From positions 1 through 11,650 of the forward strand of contig CAAGFD010000294.1 in the NCBI GenBank assembly GCA_900769035.1: 11,650 nt of DNA, given 5' to 3'. The translations under genes were made by a program, and so were the position numbers. The notes beneath the pieces were generated by a model. The model ran no database searches, was not told the origin of the DNA, and saw only the letters and a list, made by a program, of their open reading frames with translations. The stretch is from Bacteroidales bacterium (GTDB lineage Bacteria > Bacteroidota > Bacteroidia > Bacteroidales > Paludibacteraceae). Numbering within the stretch: position 1 is the first letter of the stretch; every line of letters starts with the position of its first letter. Shown piece by piece: positions 1 through 6,979 of the stretch.

Positions 1-8
1 TTCTTCAT
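1..8 (-). CDS. Possible start of a further gene at the window edge (partial)
   Basis: The minus strand reads ATG AAG AA at the very edge, 23 nt past the fadD stop. An M-K start at this distance would fit another exported or co-transcribed gene, but only eight bases are visible, so this is a weak hint. The gap contains the AT-only palindrome TTTTAATTAAAA (14-25). Confidence 0.2.
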
Positions 9-31
9 AATTTTTTTAATTAAAAGACATA

Positions 32-1861
32 TTAATTTACTAATGTTCCAATAGGGCTACTAACGGAATTATACATCTCTTCTATCATAGAAGAATAATT
101 CTGTAATATTACCGCTCTACGCAACTTAAGGGTAGAAGTAAGTTCGCCTGCCTCCATTGTAAAGCCTTTCGGAATAAGGCGGAATTTCTTCACTTGTTCA
201 TAACCTGCCATATCTTTTTGAGCCTCTGCAATACGAGATTCAAACAATTGATTAATAGCAGGATTTTCGATAAGGTCTTCAAAACGGTCGTAAGCAATAT
301 TATTCTGTTTTGCATAATTCTTCACTGCTTCTACATTTGGAGCTATGATAGCAGAAACAAAATTTCTATTATTACCTATAACGGCAATTTGTTCGATATA
401 TAAATCGGCGCCGAGTACTGTTTCTATCTGTTGAGGAGCTATATATTTACCATTCGACGTTTTAAACAAATCTTTTATACGCTCCGTCATATACAGCACA
501 TTACCGTCGAGGCGACCGGCATCACCCGTACGGAACCATCCGTCAATGAAGGCATCTTCCGTAGCTTTTGGCTTTTTATAATATCCGGCAAAAACGGTTT
601 CGCCCTTTACAAGGATTTCATTATCCTCGCCAATCTTCACTTGCAAGCCATTAAGCACATTTCCTACCGATCCAAAAACAAAATTTTTATAAGGATAGCA
701 AGCCACAGTGGCTGTAGTTTCGGTAAGTCCGTAACCATACATAAGCGGAATGCCCATACTTATGAAGAAATCGGCAAGTTTATCATCCATTGCGGCACCG
801 GCAACAGGGAACAGACGTCCTTTATCTATACCCACAATCTTCTTTAATGTAGAGAACACCATTCTATCGGCAAGTTTATAGCGGAACCACAAACCGAAAG
901 GGGCTCTTTTTGCCAATCTGCGATAATTCACATTAAAATCTTCGCCAACAGCTAAAGCCCAAGTAACCAAAGCTTTTTTAAATGGCGAGAAGCTATCTAT
1001 TTTTTGGTGTACACCTGCCGCTATTTTCTCCCAGAATCTTGGTACGGAACAGAGCATTGTAGGGCGCACCTCTTTAATAGTTTTTTGTATTTCAGACGGA
1101 TACTGATTTAGGTATATTTTTACGTCTTTTGTAAGGCAATAATATACCCACGCACGCTCAAAGACATGGGTCATTGGCAAGAACGACATTGAGGTATCGT
1201 GTTTTGTTACGGAAGTCAACATCTCGATATGAGCACGCATAGCTTCAAGAAAGCAAGAATGCGGTAGCATAACTCCTTTTGGCTCTCCGGTGGTTCCGGA
1301 TGTATACATGATGATAGCCAAATCTTTATTAGTAGCAGCTTTTGTACGGCGAGTAACCTCTTTCTCATGCTCTTCTACATCCAGGGAGAGAAGTTCATCG
1401 AAAAATACCGCTTTTTCGCACCCTTTAATATCGACTGAAGGGTCGAACACAACCACATGTTCTATGCTACTATTTCTACTCAATATAGGCAATACATTAT
1501 CAAATTGTACTTGCTCTCCTACACATAAAATTTTTATATCAGCATCATTGATAATATATTCTATTTGAGATTCGGAAGCTGTTGCATACATAGGTATAGA
1601 AACAGCTCTATTGGCATAATTGGCGAAATCAACGATTAATGCTTGAGGCATATTCTGACTGCAAATGGCTATTTTATCCATTTCCTGCACACCAAAAGAG
1701 ACCCACACCTTGGCTATTTGATTAGAACGAGTGTAGAATTCATTCCAAGTAACGTCAACCCACTTGGCCAATGCCTTATCCCGGTAATAAAATGCAGTTC
1801 TGCTTGCATGTTGTTTTACCTTGGATTTAAGCAATTTTGAAAAATGTATTTCTTTATCCAT
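32..1861 (-). CDS. fadD: Long-chain fatty acid--CoA ligase (AMP-forming, FAA1/FadD15-like)
   Basis: This 609-residue protein is a full-length member of the adenylate-forming superfamily. It should activate free fatty acids with ATP to acyl-AMP and then transfer them to CoA, at the inner face of the membrane. Visible motifs in order are the phosphate-binding loop YTSGTTGEPKG (186-196), YGYGLTETT (375-383), GWFRTGD (441-447, ribose-binding Asp447), the hinge region DLFKTSNGKYIAP (464-476) and the C-terminal catalytic lysine Lys579 in LTSTLKLRR. The length and the FKTSNGKYIAP block fit the long-chain, eukaryote-like FAA1 group rather than short-chain ligases. There is no signal peptide. The ATG at 1861 is the first good start and lies 48 nt after rnc, with a hairpin in between. 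Chain-length preference cannot be read from the sequence. The family call is very secure. Confidence 0.95.
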   Translation of the reverse strand: MDKEIHFSKLLKSKVKQHASRTAFYYRDKALAKWVDVTWNEFYTRSNQIAKVWVSFGVQEMDKIAICSQNMPQALIVDFANYANRAVSIPMYATASESQIEYIINDADIKILCVGEQVQFDNVLPILSRNSSIEHVVVFDPSVDIKGCEKAVFFDELLSLDVEEHEKEVTRRTKAATNKDLAIIMYTSGTTGEPKGVMLPHSCFLEAMRAHIEMLTSVTKHDTSMSFLPMTHVFERAWVYYCLTKDVKIYLNQYPSEIQKTIKEVRPTMLCSVPRFWEKIAAGVHQKIDSFSPFKKALVTWALAVGEDFNVNYRRLAKRAPFGLWFRYKLADRMVFSTLKKIVGIDKGRLFPVAGAAMDDKLADFFISMGIPLMYGYGLTETTATVACYPYKNFVFGSVGNVLNGLQVKIGEDNEILVKGETVFAGYYKKPKATEDAFIDGWFRTGDAGRLDGNVLYMTERIKDLFKTSNGKYIAPQQIETVLGADLYIEQIAVIGNNRNFVSAIIAPNVEAVKNYAKQNNIAYDRFEDLIENPAINQLFESRIAEAQKDMAGYEQVKKFRLIPKGFTMEAGELTSTLKLRRAVILQNYSSMIEEMYNSVSSPIGTLVN

Positions 1862-1872
1862 AACATATATAT

Positions 1873-1896
1873 ATGGTACGAAACAGTGCGCACCAT
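1873..1896 (-). promoter_or_regulatory. Hairpin in the rnc-fadD gap
   Basis: On the minus strand ATGGTGCG pairs with CGTACCAT around an 8-nt loop. The 8-bp stem includes one G-U pair that would be an A-C mismatch in plus-strand RNA, so it favours folding in the sense transcript. An AT-alternating run and the fadD ATG follow. There is no clean T-run, so it could be an mRNA processing or stability element rather than a terminator. Confidence 0.4.
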
Positions 1897-1909
1897 TATT
1901 GTTTAATTA

Positions 1910-2668
1910 TCAAATATTCGGTCGATTATTACCGGAATTTCTTTTTTTATTCATTACATTGATAGTCTTCAATGCGAAACGGGCGGCAGCTTGCTCTGAC
2001 TGACGTTTATTACCTCCGACACCCATACCCATCTGTTTTTCATCAACATAGACGCGACTTTGGAATTGCATCTTATTATTCTCCATACGATTTTGAGCCA
2101 CGAGTTCGTAACGCAGTTGTTTCCTATGCTGTTGGCACCATTCCATAAGTTGAGACTTATAATTCTGGTCTTTACGAAGAATTTTATCTACTTTAGCTGT
2201 TTCACTGAAAACTCTTTCCACGAAATTATATGCCACTGCATATCCTTTATCCAGGAAAATTGCACCCAATAATGCTTCAAAAGAGTTTCCATAGATATTT
2301 ACATTGTTGGCACTAAGGTTTTTTGCATTGATATAATTTTCCAATTTCAAGCTTGCACTTAGATTATTAAGAGTTTGTCGACTCACCAAAGAAGAGCGTA
2401 TAGAAGTAAGTTGACCCTCTTTTGCATTCGGGTAACGTTTGTAAACGAATTGAGTCATAGCTAACTCAAGTACTGCATCGCCAAGAAATTCCAAACGCTC
2501 GTTATTTAATATTTGACCGTTATGGTCGTATTGGTTTAATGATGAGTGAGTAAAAGCGAGCTCATACAATTTTTTATTTCCTACCTTAAATCCAACTAAA
2601 TTACTATATTTATCACCCATATCATGTAGCGGGTGAAATAATTTATAAAAAGCATCTAAAAATTTCAT
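1910..2668 (-). CDS. rnc: Ribonuclease III
   Basis: This is an endonuclease that cuts double-stranded RNA and would process rRNA precursors and structured mRNAs in the cytoplasm. The 252-residue chain has the two expected parts. The RNase III domain (about 20-160) carries the signature NERLEFLGDAV (56-66), with Glu57, Glu60 and Asp64. A second metal-site helix is GNSFEALLGAIFLDKG (127-142), with Glu131. A double-stranded RNA-binding domain (about 170-237) ends in the KRQSEQAAARFAL segment. Asn128 stands where the Escherichia coli enzyme has Asp114; I believe this is usual in Bacteroidetes, and Glu131 (E. coli Glu117) is kept. The ATG lies 6 nt after the rnhB stop, so the two are probably co-transcribed and perhaps translationally coupled. 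The last 12 residues are polar and Asn/Arg-rich. Confidence 0.96.
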   Translation of the reverse strand: MKFLDAFYKLFHPLHDMGDKYSNLVGFKVGNKKLYELAFTHSSLNQYDHNGQILNNERLEFLGDAVLELAMTQFVYKRYPNAKEGQLTSIRSSLVSRQTLNNLSASLKLENYINAKNLSANNVNIYGNSFEALLGAIFLDKGYAVAYNFVERVFSETAKVDKILRKDQNYKSQLMEWCQQHRKQLRYELVAQNRMENNKMQFQSRVYVDEKQMGMGVGGNKRQSEQAAARFALKTINVMNKKRNSGNNRPNI

Positions 2669-2674
2669 TCTATT

Positions 2675-3283
2675 TTACTCAAAAAGCGTCAATTCTTTAG
2701 GTTTTAATAACTGAAAACTCATTCTATGATAAGGAGAAGAGCCGTATTGTTCTATAGCGAGACGGTGTTGTTTAGTAGGATATCCCATATTTTTATTCCA
2801 TTGATAATAGGGACATTCATTATGAAGATTACACATATAATGGTCTCTTTCCGTTTTTGCCAAAATAGATGCGGCTGCAATAGACATATATTTTGCATCT
2901 CCTTTTACTATTGTTGTATATGATATAGAGTTATAGGGTTTAAATCTATTACCATCTACAATAATATGATTAAAATTAATTTTTTTTGAAATAATATCCA
3001 ATGCGTTATGCATAGCAAGGATAGACGCATTAAGGATATTTATTTCGTCGATAGTTTTTTCGGGCACGAGAGCGATTGCCCAAGCAATAGACTCGCTCTT
3101 GATTATATCTCGGAGTGTCTCTCTCTGTTTTGCCGTAAGTTGTTTACTATCATTGAGCAGTGGATTAGAGTAATCGTGAGGAAGAATTACGGCTGCTGCA
3201 GCAACGGGACCTGCCAAAGCACCTCTGCCGGCTTCATCCACACCCGCCTCTATGGCATCGGATAAATAATAAGGCTGCAACAT
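2675..3283 (-). CDS. rnhB: Ribonuclease HII
   Basis: RNase HII cuts the RNA strand of RNA-DNA hybrids and starts removal of single ribonucleotides misincorporated in DNA. The 202-residue length is normal for a bacterial enzyme. The catalytic DEDD set can be seen: Asp16 and Glu17 in GVDEAGRGALAGPV (14-27), Asp110 in VDGN (109-112), and Asp147 at the end of ILAKTERD (140-147). The GRG segment (19-21) is the one that recognises the ribonucleotide-DNA junction in this family. The C-terminal NMGYPTKQH block (165-173) is also typical. The gene starts 15 nt after the upstream M28 enzyme gene and ends 6 nt before rnc. Two RNA-degrading enzymes therefore sit side by side at the end of the run. Confidence 0.96.
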   Translation of the reverse strand: MLQPYYLSDAIEAGVDEAGRGALAGPVAAAAVILPHDYSNPLLNDSKQLTAKQRETLRDIIKSESIAWAIALVPEKTIDEINILNASILAMHNALDIISKKINFNHIIVDGNRFKPYNSISYTTIVKGDAKYMSIAAASILAKTERDHYMCNLHNECPYYQWNKNMGYPTKQHRLAIEQYGSSPYHRMSFQLLKPKELTLFE

Positions 3284-3298
3284 AATGATTTAACAGTA

Positions 3299-4279
3299 TT
3301 ACTCAAAAATTAAATGTACGAGTACATCTCCTACTATTCCGAGTGTAGTAGCACTGATATTATTAATATTATCATTTTGAGTATGCCAATAGAAGCCGAA
3401 TCCATGTTCGCTGGAAGGCTCAAAATGAATAATATCCACACAAGGAATACCTGCTTGATACACGTTGATATGGTCGTCGGTAACCGCGCCTCCTTGTTTA
3501 TTTACAAAGACATTAGCATATCCGCATTTCTCTGCCACGCTCCATATTTTATTTACTACCCAAGCGGAATATCTATCCGACAAATATTCTCTATAAAATG
3601 TAGCATTCGGAGCGCCCACCATATCAAGGAGTATTCCGTATTTCGGTTTTACTGAAGGCAAAACATAATTATCTTTCCAATACTTGGAGCCCAAAGTCCA
3701 CCCACCATTATCGAGGTTCGACTCTTCGCCTTCCGGCACGCCATAATCTTCGAGGTCAAAAAGCACGAGATCTACTCCAACCGAAGGCTCATTTTCCGAC
3801 AAAAGGCGTGCCAATTCTATAATAACTCCAACGCCACTGGCACCATCATTTGCCCCGTCAATAGCTTTATTATAATTATTTTTATCTGAATCTTGGTCTG
3901 AAAAAGGGCGACTATCCCAATGAGCGCAAATCAAGATACGATTTTTTTGTTCGAGATTATAAGAAGCTATGATATTATACAGAGGCATTTTTCGAGAATC
4001 ATAAAGGGATTCCGTTCCCTCTTGCACAATGATGCTATCGGCTTTGTATTGCTGAAATTTTTCAATAAAGTAGTCTTTACATTTTGCGTGAGCATCGGAG
4101 CCGGGCACACGACTACCAAAGTCGCATTGCTGCTTGACGAAAGCATAAGCACTATCGGCAGAAAAGGTAGGAATCATCGACTTTGAACCGAAATTATCTG
4201 TATTTTCTACCTTCTTATTGCTTGATGAAGTACAAGAAGAGAGGGCTACGAACATACAAATTAATAAAAACCACTTCAT
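3299..4279 (-). CDS. Lipoprotein M28-family zinc enzyme, probable type II glutaminyl cyclase
   Basis: This is probably a glutaminyl-peptide cyclotransferase, converting N-terminal Gln of exported proteins to pyroglutamate. The 326-residue chain starts with a lipoprotein signal peptide whose lipobox is ALSSC (Cys16). The next residues (TSSSNKK) are not acidic, suggesting retention on the periplasmic side. The M28 fold is clear: HWDSRPF with His120 and Asp122, DGANDGASG (141-149) with Asp145, the FDLEDYG pair Glu177/Asp178, and LLDMVG with Asp219. VTDDHINVYQAGIPC (266-280) and WHTQNDN (298-304, His299) match the DDHIPFL and WHTMDDN blocks of mammalian QC, which ordinary M28 aminopeptidases lack. 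Similar enzymes are known in Porphyromonas and Tannerella. An upstream in-frame start at 4336 would overlap the Dabb gene and spoil the signal peptide, so I use 4279. A generic M28 aminopeptidase is the alternative. Confidence 0.82.
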   Translation of the reverse strand: MKWFLLICMFVALSSCTSSSNKKVENTDNFGSKSMIPTFSADSAYAFVKQQCDFGSRVPGSDAHAKCKDYFIEKFQQYKADSIIVQEGTESLYDSRKMPLYNIIASYNLEQKNRILICAHWDSRPFSDQDSDKNNYNKAIDGANDGASGVGVIIELARLLSENEPSVGVDLVLFDLEDYGVPEGEESNLDNGGWTLGSKYWKDNYVLPSVKPKYGILLDMVGAPNATFYREYLSDRYSAWVVNKIWSVAEKCGYANVFVNKQGGAVTDDHINVYQAGIPCVDIIHFEPSSEHGFGFYWHTQNDNINNISATTLGIVGDVLVHLIFE

Positions 4280-4286
4280 AAAACAA

Positions 4287-4583
4287 TTATTCTTCAACAG
4301 TAAAATCCATAGCAATACTACTTTGAGCAACAGCATGCATATGTTTCTTTACTATATTACAATGATAAGGGTCGTTTTGATACTCATCAAGGGCATTCCA
4401 ATCAGCCACAAGCACTTCGAGCATCACATCATAAGAGCGAGCGGAATGCAATTCGTCTAAATGCACTTGCACATTAATAGCGGTAGGCACTTTACCGCGC
4501 ATAGAGAGAAGCACCGTTTCAGTCTCTTTAAGTAACTTCTCTGTTGGCTCTGCTAATTTAAAGCAAACGATATGTTTAACCAT
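4287..4583 (-). CDS. Dabb (stress-responsive A/B barrel) domain protein
   Basis: This small 98-residue cytoplasmic protein is made of a single Dabb domain, a ferredoxin-like alpha/beta barrel that usually dimerises. It opens with the family's MVKHIVCFKL strand (His4). YDVMLEVLVADWNALDEYQ (51-69) follows, and the PYH motif (72-74) contains the commonly conserved His74; His81 and His83 come soon after. Dabb proteins vary from plant stress proteins to polyketide cyclases, and most bacterial stand-alone copies have no assigned role, so I give no enzyme function. It lies 23 nt after the carbonic-anhydrase-like gene and 7 nt before the glutaminyl-cyclase-like gene, so it belongs to the same transcript. 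There is no signal peptide. Confidence 0.85.
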   Translation of the reverse strand: MVKHIVCFKLAEPTEKLLKETETVLLSMRGKVPTAINVQVHLDELHSARSYDVMLEVLVADWNALDEYQNDPYHCNIVKKHMHAVAQSSIAMDFTVEE

Positions 4584-4606
4584 AATACATTCAATTATTA
4601 TTAATA

Positions 4607-5128
4607 TTATTTATCTTCGGTATACCAAGAGGCATACATAGCATAGTTATGAGCAATTTTTTGATTAATTTCTTTAGCTTGCTCAGGAGCAACTTCTTTG
4701 ACTTGCTTAGCAGGCACTCCTGCCCAAATAGTGTTAGGCGGAATAATTGTATTGCTAAGAACCAATGCGTTGGCGGCTACAATAGCACCGGCACCCACCA
4801 CTGCACCATCAAGCACTGTTGCACCCATACCTATTAAAGCATAATCTTGAATAGATGCACCATGGATAGTTACGTTATGACCGATACTTACATAATCACC
4901 TATTTCGATAGTGGATTTTTGATAGAGAGTATGAAGTACTGCTCCATCTTGAATATTCACGTGATTACCAATACGTATGGTATTTACATCACCGCGCAAA
5001 ACGGCGTTAAACCAGATACTGCATCCATCACCGATAGTAGTATCTCCGATGATAGTGGCATTCTCTGCCAAGAAACAATCTTTTCCAATAGAGGGAGTAA
5101 AACCCCTAACTGATTTTATTAAAGCCAT
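4607..5128 (-). CDS. Gamma-carbonic-anhydrase-like left-handed beta-helix protein (YrdA/PaaY type)
   Basis: The 173 residues form a hexapeptide-repeat left-handed beta-helix (about 12-135) with a C-terminal helix (about 145-170), the standard build of trimeric gamma-class carbonic anhydrases and their relatives. The three zinc-ligand histidines are present: His66 (GAVLHT), His84 and His89 (SIGHNVTIHG). So are the conserved Arg45 and Asp47 of LRGDVNT (44-50). Hydration of CO2 is possible, but many YrdA/PaaY-like proteins show other or no activity, so the reaction is not certain. The ATG at 5128 is preferred; a GTG 12 nt upstream would only add V-F-F-F, encoded by the T-tract of the preceding hairpin. 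It opens the compact run with Dabb, glutaminyl cyclase, rnhB and rnc. Its ATG directly follows a terminator-like element, which is unusual. Confidence 0.9.
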   Translation of the reverse strand: MALIKSVRGFTPSIGKDCFLAENATIIGDTTIGDGCSIWFNAVLRGDVNTIRIGNHVNIQDGAVLHTLYQKSTIEIGDYVSIGHNVTIHGASIQDYALIGMGATVLDGAVVGAGAIVAANALVLSNTIIPPNTIWAGVPAKQVKEVAPEQAKEINQKIAHNYAMYASWYTEDK

Positions 5129-5188
5129 AAAAAAAAACACAAAAAGACATTTGATTCAGAATACACATTATAATCCGAACCAAATGTC
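5129..5188 (-). terminator. Terminator-like hairpin with T-tract after fabF, abutting the next start codon
   Basis: On the minus strand a 15-bp stem is formed by 5188-5174 and 5160-5146. It has two G-U wobbles that pair only in minus-strand RNA; in plus-strand RNA they would be A-C mismatches. The 13-nt loop (5173-5161) can pair further, 4 bp beyond one U-U mismatch. The stem is followed at once by TTTTTGTGTTTTTTTTT (5145-5129), then by the ATG of the carbonic-anhydrase-like gene. By shape this is an intrinsic terminator for acpP-fabF. Its position means downstream genes need readthrough, or the element acts as an attenuator. Stability was estimated by eye only. Confidence 0.72.
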
Positions 5189-5220
5189 GAAACCAAATAA
5201 AAACATATATTTTTTAATGC

Positions 5221-6477
5221 TTAAATCTTTTTAAACAAGACGCAAGCATTATGGCCGCCAAATCCGAATGTATTAGAAAGCGCAGCTCTAACTACACGTT
5301 TTTGAGCGGTATTAAGCGTAAGATTCAAATTATAATCAATTTCAGGATCCTCATCTCCCTCGTGGAAATTAATGGTAGGAGGGATAATATCGTTCTTAAC
5401 GGCAAGAACGGAAAGCATAGCCTCTACGGCACCGGCAGCACCAAGTAAATGGCCCGTCATAGATTTAGTAGAAGAGATATTCAATTTATAAGCATAGTCG
5501 CCAAACAATTGCTTAATAGCTTTTAATTCGGCGATATCACCAAGAGGAGTTGATGTACCATGCACATTTATATAATCGATATCTTCGATAGACATACCGG
5601 CATCCTCGATAGCGTTTTTCATAACGAGAACGGCACCATGACCTTCCGGGTGAGGAGCCGTCATATGATAAGCATCGGCACTAAGACCACCGCCAACCAT
5701 CTCTGCATAAATTTTAGCACCGCGAGCAACAGCATGTTCATACTCTTCCAAGATAAGAGCGGCACCACCCTCTCCGAGTACGAAACCATCACGACTCTTA
5801 GAGAAAGGACGGGAAGCTCCTTGTGGGTCATCATTACGAGTAGAGATAGCTCTCATTGAAGAGAAACCGCCTACACCGGCTACTGATACTGCAGCCTCTG
5901 CTCCACCTGCTATAATAGCATTAGCTTTGCCAAGACGAACATAATTAAAAGCATCAATAAGTGCATTTGTAGAAGAAGCACATGCAGATGTGGTAACGAA
6001 ATTAGGACCTCTTAAACCGAATATAATTGAGATATGACCGACAGAGAGGTCAGAAATCATTTTAGGTATAAAGAAAGGGCTGAATTTAGGACCTCTCTCT
6101 TTTACTTGGTCGAAATACATCATTTCATCTTCGAAAGTATGTATACCGCCAATGCCTACACCATAAATAACACCTATTCTATCAAGGTCTTCTTTAGACA
6201 AATCCATACCAGAATCATCTAAAGCTTGCTTTGCTGCAGCCACTGAATATTGGCAGAAAAGGTCCATCTTACGGGCCTCTTTCGGATCGATATAATCTTC
6301 AGCACGGAAGCCTTTAACTTCACATGCAAATTGTGTTTTAAATTTTGTAGCGTCAAAATGTGTAATAGGAGCGGCTCCACTTACTCCCTTCACAGCACTG
6401 TCCCATACTTCAGGGACAGTGTTGCCTATAGGAGTTATGGCACCGAGACCAGTTACAACAACTCGTTTCAATTCCAT
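5221..6477 (-). CDS. fabF: Beta-ketoacyl-ACP synthase II
   Basis: FabF extends the growing acyl chain by condensing acyl-ACP with malonyl-ACP in type II fatty acid synthesis in the cytoplasm. The 418-residue length is typical. The Cys-His-His catalytic triad is complete: Cys166 in TTSACASSTNAL (162-173), His306 in NVHGTSTPLGD (304-314) and His343 in KSMTGHLLGAAGA (338-350). The C-terminal FGFGGHN loop (404-410) and the N-terminal VVVTGLGAITPIG (6-18) are also present. The start at 6477 is 27 nt after the acpP stop, so both are made from one transcript and the enzyme is produced beside its carrier protein. A strong hairpin and T-tract lie 33 nt past its stop. Because other KAS enzymes share the fold, FabF rather than FabB is inferred from length, motif form and the acpP neighbour. 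Confidence 0.97.
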   Translation of the reverse strand: MELKRVVVTGLGAITPIGNTVPEVWDSAVKGVSGAAPITHFDATKFKTQFACEVKGFRAEDYIDPKEARKMDLFCQYSVAAAKQALDDSGMDLSKEDLDRIGVIYGVGIGGIHTFEDEMMYFDQVKERGPKFSPFFIPKMISDLSVGHISIIFGLRGPNFVTTSACASSTNALIDAFNYVRLGKANAIIAGGAEAAVSVAGVGGFSSMRAISTRNDDPQGASRPFSKSRDGFVLGEGGAALILEEYEHAVARGAKIYAEMVGGGLSADAYHMTAPHPEGHGAVLVMKNAIEDAGMSIEDIDYINVHGTSTPLGDIAELKAIKQLFGDYAYKLNISSTKSMTGHLLGAAGAVEAMLSVLAVKNDIIPPTINFHEGDEDPEIDYNLNLTLNTAQKRVVRAALSNTFGFGGHNACVLFKKI

Positions 6478-6504
6478 AAAATAGTAAACTTATAAGAATA
6501 AAGA

Positions 6505-6744
6505 TTATGCTTCTAATGCTTTTTCAATATAAGCGATAGCTTCGCCTACTGTAGTGATTTTTTCAGCGTCTTCTTCTTCAATACTAATATTGAATTCGCG
6601 CTCAAAATCCATGATAAGCTCTACTGTATCCAATGAATCAGCACCAAGATCATTTGTAAAGCTTGCATTCTCTGTGATTGCATCAGCTTCTACAGATAAT
6701 TTCTCTTTGATAATCTCTTTTACTTTGTTTGCTACTTCAGACAT
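6505..6744 (-). CDS. acpP: Acyl carrier protein
   Basis: This small acidic carrier (79 residues) holds fatty-acyl intermediates on a 4'-phosphopantetheine arm. The attachment serine is Ser37 in the motif GADSLDTVEL (34-43). The sequence predicts the normal four-helix ACP fold, with the acidic recognition helix II (about 38-52, DTVELIMDFEREF) that docks partner enzymes. The charge is strongly negative towards the C-terminus. The ATG at 6744 gives the expected N-terminus MSEVANKVKEII. It is the first gene of acpP-fabF, and a 382-bp gene-free region with candidate promoters and palindromes lies upstream. The isoelectric character and length leave no real alternative to the housekeeping ACP. Confidence 0.98.
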   Translation of the reverse strand: MSEVANKVKEIIKEKLSVEADAITENASFTNDLGADSLDTVELIMDFEREFNISIEEEDAEKITTVGEAIAYIEKALEA

Positions 6745-6788
6745 AATAGTAAGTTTTTTAATTAATAATGTTCTTAACTTTTCAATGG

Positions 6789-6796
6789 CAAAGTAA
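6789..6796 (-). promoter_or_regulatory. acpP: Candidate -7 element proximal to acpP
   Basis: The minus strand reads TTACTTTG here, one mismatch from the Bacteroidetes sigma-ABfr -7 consensus TAnnTTTG. It would start transcription about 38 nt upstream of the acpP ATG. A -33 TTTG-type element is not obvious. The match is based on consensus only, in a very AT-rich stretch. Confidence 0.35.
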
Positions 6797-6849
6797 GATA
6801 TTTTTTCTTAGTCCACCATCTTTTTTCCCTTTTTTTTTTAACTTTCTTG

Positions 6850-6869
6850 CTCAAAAAGCCTTTTTTGAG
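6850..6869. repeat. Perfect 8-bp inverted repeat upstream of acpP
   Basis: CTCAAAAA (6850-6857) pairs with TTTTTGAG (6862-6869) around a 4-nt loop. Neither strand has a T-run after the stem, so it does not look like a classical intrinsic terminator. It may still help end the B12 transcript or fold in the acpP leader if the distal promoter is used. Confidence 0.4.
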
Positions 6870-6931
6870 AATTAACACTTTCCACGCATTTTGCATACGC
6901 TTTTTATTAAATTCTGATTTATAGACTTTTA

Positions 6932-6958
6932 ACAAGAGTTCTTGTGTTTGTTAACAAA
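6932..6958. promoter_or_regulatory. Two adjacent palindromes, operator-like
   Basis: ACAAGA and TCTTGT (6932-6945) form a 6-bp inverted repeat with a 2-nt spacer. One base further lies the 12-bp perfect palindrome TTTGTTAACAAA (6947-6958). The core TTAACAA also occurs at 6929-6935, giving a direct repeat 22 bp from the copy at 6951-6957. The pair sits just downstream of the distal candidate promoter for acpP, where a repressor could block it. No known regulator motif was recognised. Confidence 0.35.
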
Positions 6959-6971
6959 TACTTTTAAACTG

Positions 6972-6979
6972 CAAAAATA
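6972..6979 (-). promoter_or_regulatory. acpP: Candidate distal -7 element for acpP-fabF
   Basis: The minus strand reads TATTTTTG, a full match to the TAnnTTTG consensus of Bacteroidetes primary sigma factors. It would start transcription near 6965, giving a leader of about 220 nt to acpP. I see no good -33 TTTG at the expected distance, and AT-rich DNA gives such matches by chance. Confidence 0.3.

Noticed and set aside
14..25. Palindrome TTTTAATTAAAA after the fadD stop as a terminator
   Set aside because: It is made only of A and T with no loop, so it would fold weakly, and such palindromes are common in DNA this AT-rich.
431..847. Plus-strand open frame of 138 codons inside the acyl-CoA ligase gene
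   Set aside because: It is antisense to a full-length gene with all expected motifs, has no recognisable domain, and its composition looks like a reverse reading.
4280..4336. N-terminal extension of the M28 enzyme to a start at 4336
   Set aside because: It would overlap the Dabb gene by 50 nt and push the lipobox away from the N-terminus; the ATG at 4279 gives a proper lipoprotein signal.
6850..6869. Reading the 8-bp inverted repeat as an intrinsic terminator of the B12 operon
   Set aside because: No T-run follows the stem on the minus strand; the sequence there is A-rich.
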